A stretch of DNA of 18,524 nucleotides, from NCBI GenBank assembly GCA_002730795.1, contig PCAX01000044.1, positions 1 to 18,524 of the forward strand, given 5' to 3'. The notes beneath the pieces are model-generated. The model worked only from the letters and a program-made list of their open reading frames with translations, was not told where the DNA came from and searched no databases. Both the position numbers and the translations under genes were made by a program. The DNA comes from Chloroflexota bacterium. GTDB taxonomy: Bacteria > Chloroflexota > Dehalococcoidia > Lucifugimonadales > Lucifugimonadaceae. Shown in pieces: positions 6,494 to 15,280 of the stretch. Position 1 is the first letter of the stretch; every line of letters starts with the position of its first letter.

Positions 6494-9469
6494 ATGAAAA
6501 CTAAGGTTAAGACTCTTATCTTCTTGGTTTTGATTTCCGGATTGATTTTAGGCCAAACACGTGTAGAATTTCATCTCCTTCCGGCAGTCTCAACAGGACC
6601 CTTATCTCCAAGTTGGAGTCCAGATGGCAAATCGTTGGCTTTCTCTATGCGTGGCGATATCTGGCTGTTACCTGTGGAAGGTGGAGCGGCAAAAGCTCTT
6701 ACCCAAGGCCCATTCTATCATTTTGAACCTGCTATTAGTCCTGATGGATCACAAGTAGCATTGACTTTGGATATTGATGGAAACCTCGAGATTGGTATCG
6801 TGGATATTTCAGGAGGTGAGGTAGAACGGCTCACATATGATCCTGAAGTAGATATAGAACCTATTTGGAGTCCAGATGGAAAAGGTATTTACTTTGTCAG
6901 CCGAAGAAACGGTAACCTAGATATTTTTCATCTTGACTTGAAATCAAAACGTACAACTGCTATAGTTACAGGTAATCAAAATGAATTCCAACCTGCAATA
7001 TCAAGCGATGGTTGTTGCTTAGCATACATCTCTTCTGTGAAGGGTAAAAGTGGTTCGGGAGGCATATGGACGATGCCCCTTCCTTTTGGGGAGCCGCGAT
7101 TAGTCCATTATGAGGAAACCAGTTTCCGTGCTAAACCGCAGTGGTCACCCGATGGAAACGTATTATTTTATTCATCTGATGTCGCAGGATCTAATGACCT
7201 TGCAATGGTTCCAGTAAAGGGTGGGAACTCATTGAAGCTAACTAATGATTTGTTTGATGAGTTTGATATATCCATAAATCCTGATGGATCTAATATTGCA
7301 TTTGTTTCCAATCATCAAGGCCCAACAACACTCTATACACTTTCTTCAGCTGGGGGCACAAGGAATGATTGGAAGCCCATAGAAATTGATGCCAGGCGCC
7401 CCCGATTTAAAACTGGTCGTGTACGTGGGGTAGTTAAGGATCAAAGCGGAAATGTCATTTCAGCTCGCTTAATGTTGTTAGCTAGTGATGGAAGATCTTA
7501 TACAGAGGATATGGGTTTTCATCGAATGTCATGGTCAACTCGAACACATTATCAACATGTAAAAGGGTACTTCGACATCGAGGTGCCTTCAGGAAATGTT
7601 GTTATCGAGGCGATGCGAGGATTCGAATATTTTCCGGCAAAAGTAAACATTGATGTACCCTCAGATGGTATAGGACAGGTTGAATTGGAACTTACGCGTC
7701 TCATCGATGCGCCTGCGAATGGCTGGTATTCTGGAGATACGCATACACATGACCTACATGAAGGTCGTTTTGGTTTAACACAAAAGAAATTTTTTAATCA
7801 ACTGGTTGCTGATGATGTTCATATTGCAAATGCTCTAATTCATATGGATGGTACTAAACTGATGGGTCGATGGCAGGATTTAACTGGAGACCCCTATGTG
7901 CTATCAACACAAAATCATATATTGCAATACGCACAGGAATTTCGAGGTTCGTTTGGCCATGTAGCACTATTAGGATTGAAAAAATTTATTATGCCACTTA
8001 TCGGAGGGGCCGCTAATACCCCATTTGCTTCCGATGTATTAAAGATTAGATATATTGATGGTGTACATGAACAAGGTGGAATAGCTGGATTTGTTCATCC
8101 TTATAATCATCTTGTCAACACTCCATATGATGCTGCCTCGACTGATATCCCTGTGCATGTTGCCTTAGAAAAGGGTGATTTTTATGATATAGTATCAGTT
8201 GCGTCTAGAGAAATAGATTCGGCGAAAATTTATTTTAAATTATTAAATGCTGGGTTTCGTATATCCGCAACTGGAGGAACAGACAACTTCTCAGATGTGT
8301 GGTCTGACCCTTCAGGTGGGACAGCACGAACATATGCACATTTAAATGAACCTTTAAATTATAATAACTGGATATCTGCTGTTAAAGCAGGCCGTACATT
8401 TGCCACAAACGGTCCGCTATTATTTCTAAGTGTTGAAGGATATAAGCCAGGCGAAGAGATTCATTTAACGAATAGAGATTCGACATCTCTTTCCGTACGG
8501 GTTGAAGTGGTTTCGATTTCGCCATTGGATAGTATTCAAGTTATTGCAAATGGTGAAAATTTACATACGTGGCGACTTTCTGGACCTGGACCACGATGGT
8601 CTCTAAAAACTTTAATCAAATTGCCAGGCAGTGGATGGATTTCAGCACGTGCAATGGGTCCACCAAGCCATTATTTGGGAGATGCCTTTGCATTTGCACA
8701 GACTTCACCTGTTTATGTAATTAAGGACAGTACGCTATTTACATCTGCGGAAGATGCAAAATTTCTTCTTGAGACTGTCGATGAGATATGGGCACGAGTG
8801 GAAAAGAGAGATAACTGGACAGATGAGACTTCCAAATTTGTTTATCATGATAGTATTGAACGAGCTCGATTGGTCTATCAGCAAATCATTCTCAAGCATC
8901 CTGAAAGTCAGGTATTTCGAATGCCTGCACCTGATACATCGCGGGTATTGCTTAAGACCAATAAGGGGGACATTATTATTGATCTTTTCCGCGACTGGTC
9001 TCCAAATGGTGTAGATCGTTTTTACAATCTCGTTCGCTATGGATTTTATAATAACGCTCGTTTTTTCAGGGTGAGAGAAAAAGGATTTGTCCAGTTCGGC
9101 GTCCATGGTGAACCGGCGATTGCAAAACTTTGGCGCCACCAGCAAATCTTGGATGATCCTGTAATGACCAGCAACCGCCGTGGTAGGGTTGCTTTCGCGA
9201 TGGGATACGAGCCGCATGATCGTACAACGCAAATTTATATCAATTTGAAGGATAAACCTGAACTTGACAAAATAAATTTTGCCCCTATTGGTGAAGTTAT
9301 CATGGGTATGAACGTTGTAGGCTCCATTTATTCTGAATACGGTGAATCAGCAGGGGGAGGAATCCGAGGTGGCCATCAGGATTCGTTATTCGAAAGTGGG
9401 AATGAATATTTGAAAGAATATTTCCCAAAGCTTGACTTTATCATTGAAGCCCTTGTGATCCAAAATTAG
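6494..9469 (+). CDS. four-part fusion: TolB-like propeller + CarboxypepD_reg-like + CehA/McbA-type PHP metallohydrolase + cyclophilin
   Basis: A 991-residue exported protein (signal peptide about 1-20). Residues 35-285 carry at least five PD40/TolB blades recognisable by repeats such as WSPDGKSLAF, ISPDGSQVAL, WSPDGKGIYF, WSPDGNVLFY and INPDGSNIAF. Residues 306-402 resemble a carboxypeptidase-regulatory beta-sandwich (GVVKDQSGNVISARL). Residues 405-745 look like the CehA/McbA branch of PHP metallohydrolases: DTHTHD (415-420), GHVALLGL (H489), GFVHPYNH (532-539), GGTDNF (594-599) and GRTFATNGP (633-641). After a helical linker, 814-990 form a cyclophilin domain with R859 in FFRV, F865 and Q867 in GFVQFG, and TTQIYIN (911-917). 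The propeller plus CehA arrangement is familiar; the appended prolyl isomerase is not familiar to me. It follows another cyclophilin gene by 66 nt. The hydrolase substrate is unknown (CehA itself hydrolyses carbaryl; that function should not be transferred). Confidence 0.88.
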   Translation: MKTKVKTLIFLVLISGLILGQTRVEFHLLPAVSTGPLSPSWSPDGKSLAFSMRGDIWLLPVEGGAAKALTQGPFYHFEPAISPDGSQVALTLDIDGNLEIGIVDISGGEVERLTYDPEVDIEPIWSPDGKGIYFVSRRNGNLDIFHLDLKSKRTTAIVTGNQNEFQPAISSDGCCLAYISSVKGKSGSGGIWTMPLPFGEPRLVHYEETSFRAKPQWSPDGNVLFYSSDVAGSNDLAMVPVKGGNSLKLTNDLFDEFDISINPDGSNIAFVSNHQGPTTLYTLSSAGGTRNDWKPIEIDARRPRFKTGRVRGVVKDQSGNVISARLMLLASDGRSYTEDMGFHRMSWSTRTHYQHVKGYFDIEVPSGNVVIEAMRGFEYFPAKVNIDVPSDGIGQVELELTRLIDAPANGWYSGDTHTHDLHEGRFGLTQKKFFNQLVADDVHIANALIHMDGTKLMGRWQDLTGDPYVLSTQNHILQYAQEFRGSFGHVALLGLKKFIMPLIGGAANTPFASDVLKIRYIDGVHEQGGIAGFVHPYNHLVNTPYDAASTDIPVHVALEKGDFYDIVSVASREIDSAKIYFKLLNAGFRISATGGTDNFSDVWSDPSGGTARTYAHLNEPLNYNNWISAVKAGRTFATNGPLLFLSVEGYKPGEEIHLTNRDSTSLSVRVEVVSISPLDSIQVIANGENLHTWRLSGPGPRWSLKTLIKLPGSGWISARAMGPPSHYLGDAFAFAQTSPVYVIKDSTLFTSAEDAKFLLETVDEIWARVEKRDNWTDETSKFVYHDSIERARLVYQQIILKHPESQVFRMPAPDTSRVLLKTNKGDIIIDLFRDWSPNGVDRFYNLVRYGFYNNARFFRVREKGFVQFGVHGEPAIAKLWRHQQILDDPVMTSNRRGRVAFAMGYEPHDRTTQIYINLKDKPELDKINFAPIGEVIMGMNVVGSIYSEYGESAGGGIRGGHQDSLFESGNEYLKEYFPKLDFIIEALVIQN

Positions 9470-9676
9470 CATTTAAAAGATTGTAATAAAGTCGAATGTG
9501 ATTCAACTACATTAAAAGTCCTTTTATGAGCTTGAACAAGAAGGGGATGGATAGTAAACCCTTGATCCTGATGACATCAAGAGTGAGATAGATGATATTG
9601 TCAAATAAAAAACTTTCATTATTGCAAATAAATAATCGCCATTTATCTGTTCAAGCACTAAAAAAAGGAGTGAACC
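9470..9676 (+). other. intergenic region with a possible decayed coding remnant
   Basis: The 207-nt gap before the BNR gene holds no intact gene and no clear terminator. One frame at 9522-9608 reads FYELEQEGDG, then TAG TAA, then TLDPDDIKSEIDDIVK and a final TAA. The acidic, helix-like second half looks coding rather than random, so this may be the decayed 3' end of a lost gene. The match rests only on my reading of composition. Confidence 0.25.
9665..9670 (+). promoter_or_regulatory. strong Shine-Dalgarno AAGGAG for the BNR protein
   Basis: AAGGAG at 9665-9670, within a longer A-run, lies 6 nt before the ATG at 9677. It fixes that start and contrasts with the weak or absent sites of most other genes in the window. 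Confidence 0.75.
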
Positions 9677-12600
9677 ATGTCATCAACTCAATCCAAATAC
9701 TCAAAAACTATTAGAAACACCACCGCTATTATGTTTATGGTTTTGGTACATACTGCTTCAGGGCAACTCGAGATGCGAGTTGATTCAAAGTTACTTCAAG
9801 GACTAGAGTGGCGCGGGATTGGGCCAACTCAATTTGGCGGGCGAGTCACTGATATAGCCGGTGTACCTGGTAATCCCAATATATTATACGTTGCACATGC
9901 TTCTGCTGGTCTATTTAAATCTATTAATGGTGGCACTACATTCGAATCGATCTTCGAGGATGGTAATACACTCTCCATCGGCGCTATCGCACTGGCGCCA
10001 AATAACCCAGATATTATTTATGTAGGTACAGGTGAAGGAGATCCGCGCAATAGCATTTCATTTGGTGATGGTATATATAAATCAAATAATGGCGGGAAGA
10101 CATGGAATCATTTGGGGTTAAAGAATTCGGAGCACTTTTCCACAATCATTGTTCATCCTTTCAAACCTCATATTGTTTTTGCTGCGGTCATGGGGCACGC
10201 TTGGGGCCCCAATAAGGAGCGCGGAGTTTTTCGCTCAACTGACGGCGGTGATTCATGGGAAAAAGTGCTTTATGTAAATGAGACAACTGGTGCCAGCGAT
10301 ATAAGTTTTGATCCTGAGGATCCTGATATTATCTATGCTGGAATGTATGATCATTTACGTCAACCTTGGCATTTCCGTAGCGGTGGTCCCGGAAGTGGGC
10401 TCTACCGTTCAAACGATGGTGGTAAATCTTGGGTGCATCTCACCGATAGTGAACGTGCAAATGGCCTTCCAAAAGATACATTAGGTCGTATTGGAATTAG
10501 TGTTAGTAGAAGTAATCCGCACTTCGTATATGCTATTATCGAGTCTAAAGTTGGTATACTCTGGCGTTCAACAGATCGAGGAATAAACTGGGAATTGGTT
10601 AACACGAATCACCAAATCAACCGACGTCCGTTTTATTTTTCTGATATTCGTGTTGACCCTGCAGATGAAAACCGAGTCTATTCACTTAGTGGTCCGTTGT
10701 ATATCTCCAACGATGGTGGTAAATCATTCAAGCCAGTTAGTTATTGGAAAGTTTTTGGTGATCATCATGCCCTATGGATTGATCCAAATAACCCAAACCG
10801 TTTACTGAACGGTAACGATGGTGGATTTTTCATCTCCAATGATCGCGGAAAAAACTTTAATTTCATTAATAACTTACCTTTTGCCCAAGCATATCATGTT
10901 GGCGTGGACATGGCTGATCCTTACAATGTGTTAGGTGGCTTTCAGGATCACGAAATATGGCGCGGACCTAACGAACGCTGGAATATAAGTGGTGTTCGTG
11001 GTGGACACTGGATTCGCCTTCGCTACATGGCAGACGGCATGTACGCTATTGCTGATCCGCGTGATCCAAACATTATTTTTTTTAATGGCCATTTTGGTGA
11101 TATAACACGAATCGATATGCGTATAGGAGAGGAACGATACATTCAACCCTATCCAGTTGGCCCAACTGGATTGGGGGCAGAGTCGGAGTTATATCGATTC
11201 AATTGGAACTCCCCTATACACATGTCTCCAAGCAATCCAGATATTATCTATTACGGAGGAAATGTTTTATTTAAAACAACCAACGCTGGGAATTCCTGGG
11301 AAATTATCAGTCCGGATTTAACTACAAATAACCCCTCAAAAATGAAAATTAGTGGCGGGTCGATCTCATTAGACAACACTCGTGCTGAATACCATTGCAC
11401 AATTCTTTCCATTAGCGAAAGTCCATACAACCCTAATGTAATTTTGGTTGGGACGGACGATGGAAATGTGCAACTTACCCTTGATGGAGGAATATCCTGG
11501 ACGAACTTAACACCTAATATTTCCAGTTTTCCAAAGGATAGTTGGGTTTCGTCCGTTAGAATGAGTTCCCACTCGCCAAGCACTGCCTATATTTCTGTAG
11601 ATCAACACCGCCTTGATGACTTCAATTCATACATCTTTGTAACTACTAACTATGGAAAGACATGGCAGAATATAGCTGATGAATTAAAAGGATACGTACA
11701 TGTCGTTACCGAGGACCCACGTTCTCCAGAGTTGCTTTACGCTGGAACTGAGCTTGGTATATTCGCATCCTTTGATGGCGGACAAAATTGGACGGATCTT
11801 CGGCTCGGTCTACCCCCGCTACCTGTACGCGACCTCGTTGTTCACCCACGTGATAATGACCTTATAATTGCGACACATGCACGTGGATTCTATATTTTAG
11901 ATGATATAACGCCCTTACAAAAACTAGCGCATTTATATAACGATCCCGTGGCTCTTTTCAAACCTATGCAAGCAACGCGTTACACACCTGCTGCTGATGT
12001 AAGTACTCTTGGAGATCAAGTATTTGTTGCGCCCAATGAACCTTATGGAGCGCTAATTTCATACTACCTCTCCAATGTGCTACCAGACAACGCTTCAGTG
12101 TCACTATCAATTAATGACTCGTCTGGGCGGGTGATACGTAAAACTGAGGGACCGGGTAGTGCCGGAGTTAATCGTGTTGTTTGGGATTTGCGAGAAGAAT
12201 TCTCTATTGGAACTAGTCAGCACCAAATTAGTGGAATGCGTGTATTGCCTGGAACTTACACAGTGAATCTTATTGTTGGTAAACAAACATTGCAAGAGAC
12301 TTTCAAAGTACGTCTTGACCCCCGCATTAATGTGAATTTGAAAGACCTTGAAGCGTATAAAAATGCCGTTCGCAATCTCCTCCAAATGCAGTACATGATG
12401 AAAGATGCACAGAATCAGATTGATCAAATAGAAACACAAATGAGTAAAATTTTAGAAATACCTACTGACAATGCTATAAGGGCAAAAATCAAGGTATTGA
12501 GAAAAGAACTTGCAAAAATAAAACATACGTTTAGTTCACCCCGTCATAATCCACAATTACCTAACCTTTTGCAACGGGTTGAGTGGTTGATTCGGCAGGT

Positions 12601-12775
12601 CAGTCTCTACACTGGTAGGCCAACAAAAGCACAGCAAGAGTACATTGATTTGTTCGAGAGGCAGACAAAAATAGCTCTCAGCGAGCTAGACGACATAATT
12701 TATGGTCCACTTGTGAATCTTAATCTTCGTCTTGAGAAGGAAGGGATAAAGAAAATCAAAACTAGGATAAATTAA
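9677..12775 (+). CDS. exported sortilin/VPS10-like BNR-repeat beta-propeller protein
   Basis: A 1032-residue protein with an N-terminal signal peptide (about 11-30, cleavage near ASGQ). Residues about 40-790 are built from BNR/Asp-box repeats; I count about eleven, for example INGGTTF, SNNGGKTW, STDGGDSW, SNDGGKSW, STDRGINW, TTNAGNSW, TLDGGISW, TTNYGKTW and SFDGGQNW, usually paired with short strands such as PDIIYVGTG. This matches the sortilin-like 'glycosyl hydrolase, BNR repeat' proteins common in marine and soil bacteria, which probably form two consecutive propellers; an actual glycosidase activity is unproven. Residues about 805-895 look like an FlgD-type Ig domain (RVVWDLRE, LPGTYTVNL). 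About 900-1032 is helical and coiled-coil-like. I see no C-terminal sorting tag. It has its own strong ribosome site and is probably transcribed separately from the upstream pair. Confidence 0.87.
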   Translation: MSSTQSKYSKTIRNTTAIMFMVLVHTASGQLEMRVDSKLLQGLEWRGIGPTQFGGRVTDIAGVPGNPNILYVAHASAGLFKSINGGTTFESIFEDGNTLSIGAIALAPNNPDIIYVGTGEGDPRNSISFGDGIYKSNNGGKTWNHLGLKNSEHFSTIIVHPFKPHIVFAAVMGHAWGPNKERGVFRSTDGGDSWEKVLYVNETTGASDISFDPEDPDIIYAGMYDHLRQPWHFRSGGPGSGLYRSNDGGKSWVHLTDSERANGLPKDTLGRIGISVSRSNPHFVYAIIESKVGILWRSTDRGINWELVNTNHQINRRPFYFSDIRVDPADENRVYSLSGPLYISNDGGKSFKPVSYWKVFGDHHALWIDPNNPNRLLNGNDGGFFISNDRGKNFNFINNLPFAQAYHVGVDMADPYNVLGGFQDHEIWRGPNERWNISGVRGGHWIRLRYMADGMYAIADPRDPNIIFFNGHFGDITRIDMRIGEERYIQPYPVGPTGLGAESELYRFNWNSPIHMSPSNPDIIYYGGNVLFKTTNAGNSWEIISPDLTTNNPSKMKISGGSISLDNTRAEYHCTILSISESPYNPNVILVGTDDGNVQLTLDGGISWTNLTPNISSFPKDSWVSSVRMSSHSPSTAYISVDQHRLDDFNSYIFVTTNYGKTWQNIADELKGYVHVVTEDPRSPELLYAGTELGIFASFDGGQNWTDLRLGLPPLPVRDLVVHPRDNDLIIATHARGFYILDDITPLQKLAHLYNDPVALFKPMQATRYTPAADVSTLGDQVFVAPNEPYGALISYYLSNVLPDNASVSLSINDSSGRVIRKTEGPGSAGVNRVVWDLREEFSIGTSQHQISGMRVLPGTYTVNLIVGKQTLQETFKVRLDPRINVNLKDLEAYKNAVRNLLQMQYMMKDAQNQIDQIETQMSKILEIPTDNAIRAKIKVLRKELAKIKHTFSSPRHNPQLPNLLQRVEWLIRQVSLYTGRPTKAQQEYIDLFERQTKIALSELDDIIYGPLVNLNLRLEKEGIKKIKTRIN

Positions 12776-12826
12776 ATATAATTACATTTATTAATCTCAA
12801 ATAATTTCTCATCATTGTTTAAAAAA

Positions 12827-15169
12827 TTATTTATTAACTATCCATTCAGAAATACAAGGCGCAAAGGTTTCATGTCGTAATACCTCTATTTTCAAGGAGT
12901 TTGTTATTACAGAATTAAACTCTAATAAATTATAAGAGTCTCTTTCGTTTGTATACTTTCCCTTATTCTGCACTGGTTGCCACCTCCCACTCTGATCCCG
13001 ATAATATAGTTTCCATGAATCAGGAACTCGGCACCTTGGCCACGGATCATTCTCATACCAAGTTGTCATGATCATAGGTTTGTTATCATACCAATATACT
13101 TTCACAGAAGACACTTCAGAGGGTTTTTCAAAAAGGTATTGCACCCATTGTATTTTATTTTTGTTTTCTAACGGCCAACGAAAATAACCTGAAACTTTTG
13201 GCAGATGCTGATTCAATGGGAAGACATACTGATTGTTTATTTCATCTAAGTTTTTTGACCCTCCTGTTGCACGTACCATACTAGTTGATGCAAGCGTCTC
13301 CAAAGGGACAATTATAGGTGTCGCTGCTGAATCTTTGTACGGAATCCAAACGGCCATTTCATGTGGGCCACGGTTGGCCCATAAAAAATAAGGAATTGCG
13401 GTAATTGGACGTTTTATCCGTGTCATAGTATCACTGTTTTGTTGGTGCTCAAGGCTGATACCTTCAGATTCTAATACATGTGTCCCATTTAAGATATTTT
13501 CCTGATAAGACATCTTTACCGTTGAATTTGGAGAAATCACAATATTTCTTACCTGACCTTCTTGATGATCCGGCGCTTCTAAAGCATAAACCAAAGGTCC
13601 GCGTTGAAAAGCAAAGCGGCCGCTATTGGCTTCAACTTTTGAATGCGCTAATACTTTTTTTGGGTCCATTGGCAAGTTGATATTTATTTTATCATCGGCC
13701 CTCCATTTACGCTTCAAAACCGCATAACCCTTTTCTACACTATATTTGATAGGTTCTCCGTTAATAGTGATTATTAATGGTTTATTTTCATTTTTCATAA
13801 ACCTATACAGGGTTCCTGGGACTGGTTTATTGCGGGCCCAGCTAGGTATGCGCACTTTAACGGTAAACAAGCTAGGACGATCAGGGGATAACTTCAGTTC
13901 TACGTTTCCCTGCCAAGGAAAATCAGTTGTTTGAATCACTTTTACCAAACCTTTGGACAGCTCTATCATTCCGGTACTACCTATAAAAAGATTAACATAA
14001 AGATCGTTGTCCTTTTGTGCATAGATATATCCAGGAATAGTTCCTAAAAACCGTAGTAGGTTAGGTGGACAACAGGGTACCCCGTACCACGATGCACGTT
14101 GGAATTGCCCTATTGAAGATAAAGGATTGGGGTAAAAAAACCTATCCCCACTCATTGATACTCCAGATAATATTGCATTATACATAGTACGTTCTATTAT
14201 ATCGATGTAACGGGCATCCCCATTTAACATAAACATACGCTGGTTCCAAAACACACTGGCAATTGAAGCACAGGTTTCATTATAAGCTGTCATATTGGGT
14301 AGTTTATATGCTTCTTCAAATCCCTCGTGGATCCCGTTAGAACCAATTCCGCCAGTAATATAAAGTTTTTTATTTACCATATTTTCCCAAATTGCGTTAA
14401 CAGTACTTTGGTATTGCTGTATATTTGTGTAGGCAAAAATATCTGTTATTCCAGAATATAAATACATTGCTTGTACAGCGTGCCCGACAGCTTCATGTTG
14501 ATTCACAATCTTTTGATGTGATTGGGTATATTCTGATCCATTTGGACCTCGAACATCTAGGAAAAATTGAGCAAGTTCAAGGTACTCTTTTCTCCCGGTT
14601 GCTTGATAGAGTCTTACTAGAGCTAGTTCAACCTCCGGATGTGTGGGAAAGCGCTCAATTTTGCCCCATCCAAATACCTCTACTATTAAATCAGCATTCT
14701 TAGTGGCTATATCAAGCAGGTTTCGTTTCCCAGTGGCCAAATAGTGGGCAACAGCGGCTTCAAATAGGTGGCCCGAACTATATAATTCATTGGCTCCTCC
14801 TTTACCTCCGAAAGCGTCAACTCCTCCCCAACGTTCAGATTCATCCACAGGAAAAGTTGAGATATATCCATCTTCTCCTTGCATTTTCGTTATACTAGCA
14901 ATAAGTGTATCTAGGTATTGTTCCAGTTTTGAGTTTTCATTTGCTTGTAAGATATATGAGGCACCCTCAATTGTTTTGTACAAAATTGAACCGTGCGATA
15001 GTCCAGATTCCTCAATCTTATCTAATAAATATGGTAAAGTTATTTCAGCATTGCGTTTTATTATAGGAGCCCAAAATTGATCATGCAATTGCACATCAGT
15101 GAAAGTTATAGGCTGAATCTGATAATCCTGTGAAAATAAAATGCTGAGCATTAATATATATTGTTTCAT
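12827..15169 (-). CDS. GH127 (DUF1680) beta-L-arabinofuranosidase-like glycoside hydrolase with C-terminal discoidin-like domain
   Basis: A 780-residue protein with a short hydrophobic N-terminus (MKQYILMLSILFSQ) that probably exports it. The start of the mature region (FTDVQLHDQFWAP) and the (alpha/alpha)6 core are typical of DUF1680/GH127. Its catalytic zinc-thiolate set is visible: E298 and C300 in YNETCAS, the paired cysteines C366-C367 in GVPCCPPN (the first the expected nucleophile), and E282 in IHEGFEEAY. These align in order and spacing with Glu322, Glu338, Cys340, Cys417 and Cys418 of Bifidobacterium HypBA1. It should therefore release L-arabinofuranose or a related sugar; GH146 is a close alternative. 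Residues about 655-780 resemble an F5/8-type C carbohydrate-binding domain (DSWKLYYRDQSGRW, ISEWIVN). It lies 111 nt downstream of the GH31 gene on the same strand, with an AAAGGA ribosome site 7 nt before its ATG. Confidence 0.9.
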   Translation of the reverse strand: MKQYILMLSILFSQDYQIQPITFTDVQLHDQFWAPIIKRNAEITLPYLLDKIEESGLSHGSILYKTIEGASYILQANENSKLEQYLDTLIASITKMQGEDGYISTFPVDESERWGGVDAFGGKGGANELYSSGHLFEAAVAHYLATGKRNLLDIATKNADLIVEVFGWGKIERFPTHPEVELALVRLYQATGRKEYLELAQFFLDVRGPNGSEYTQSHQKIVNQHEAVGHAVQAMYLYSGITDIFAYTNIQQYQSTVNAIWENMVNKKLYITGGIGSNGIHEGFEEAYKLPNMTAYNETCASIASVFWNQRMFMLNGDARYIDIIERTMYNAILSGVSMSGDRFFYPNPLSSIGQFQRASWYGVPCCPPNLLRFLGTIPGYIYAQKDNDLYVNLFIGSTGMIELSKGLVKVIQTTDFPWQGNVELKLSPDRPSLFTVKVRIPSWARNKPVPGTLYRFMKNENKPLIITINGEPIKYSVEKGYAVLKRKWRADDKININLPMDPKKVLAHSKVEANSGRFAFQRGPLVYALEAPDHQEGQVRNIVISPNSTVKMSYQENILNGTHVLESEGISLEHQQNSDTMTRIKRPITAIPYFLWANRGPHEMAVWIPYKDSAATPIIVPLETLASTSMVRATGGSKNLDEINNQYVFPLNQHLPKVSGYFRWPLENKNKIQWVQYLFEKPSEVSSVKVYWYDNKPMIMTTWYENDPWPRCRVPDSWKLYYRDQSGRWQPVQNKGKYTNERDSYNLLEFNSVITNSLKIEVLRHETFAPCISEWIVNK

Positions 15170-15176
15170 AATGAAA

Positions 15177-15182
15177 TCCTTT
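15177..15182 (-). promoter_or_regulatory. Shine-Dalgarno AAAGGA for the GH127 gene
   Basis: On the minus strand AAAGGA (plus 15177-15182) precedes the ATG at 15169 by 7 nt, supporting that start. Confidence 0.6.
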
Positions 15183-15280
15183 TATTTGAGCCAAAGAGAC
15201 TTTATTTATTTAAAATTTTCAATTCAAATTGATAAATCCAAAATAACCAAAATCATACCCAAGAATAGTAGTAGTGATGA

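Noticed and set aside
8735..9232. A 165-codon minus-strand open frame
   Set aside because: It is antisense to the cyclophilin domain of the fusion protein, whose motifs are clear; the antisense protein shows no domain or signal.
12107..12439. A 110-codon minus-strand open frame, and a similar one at 11251-11583
   Set aside because: Both lie antisense inside the BNR-repeat gene and show no recognisable features.
9677..12775. CRISPR-like or DNA repeat in the BNR gene
   Set aside because: The periodicity is at the protein level (Asp-box repeats); the bases differ between copies and there are no spacers.
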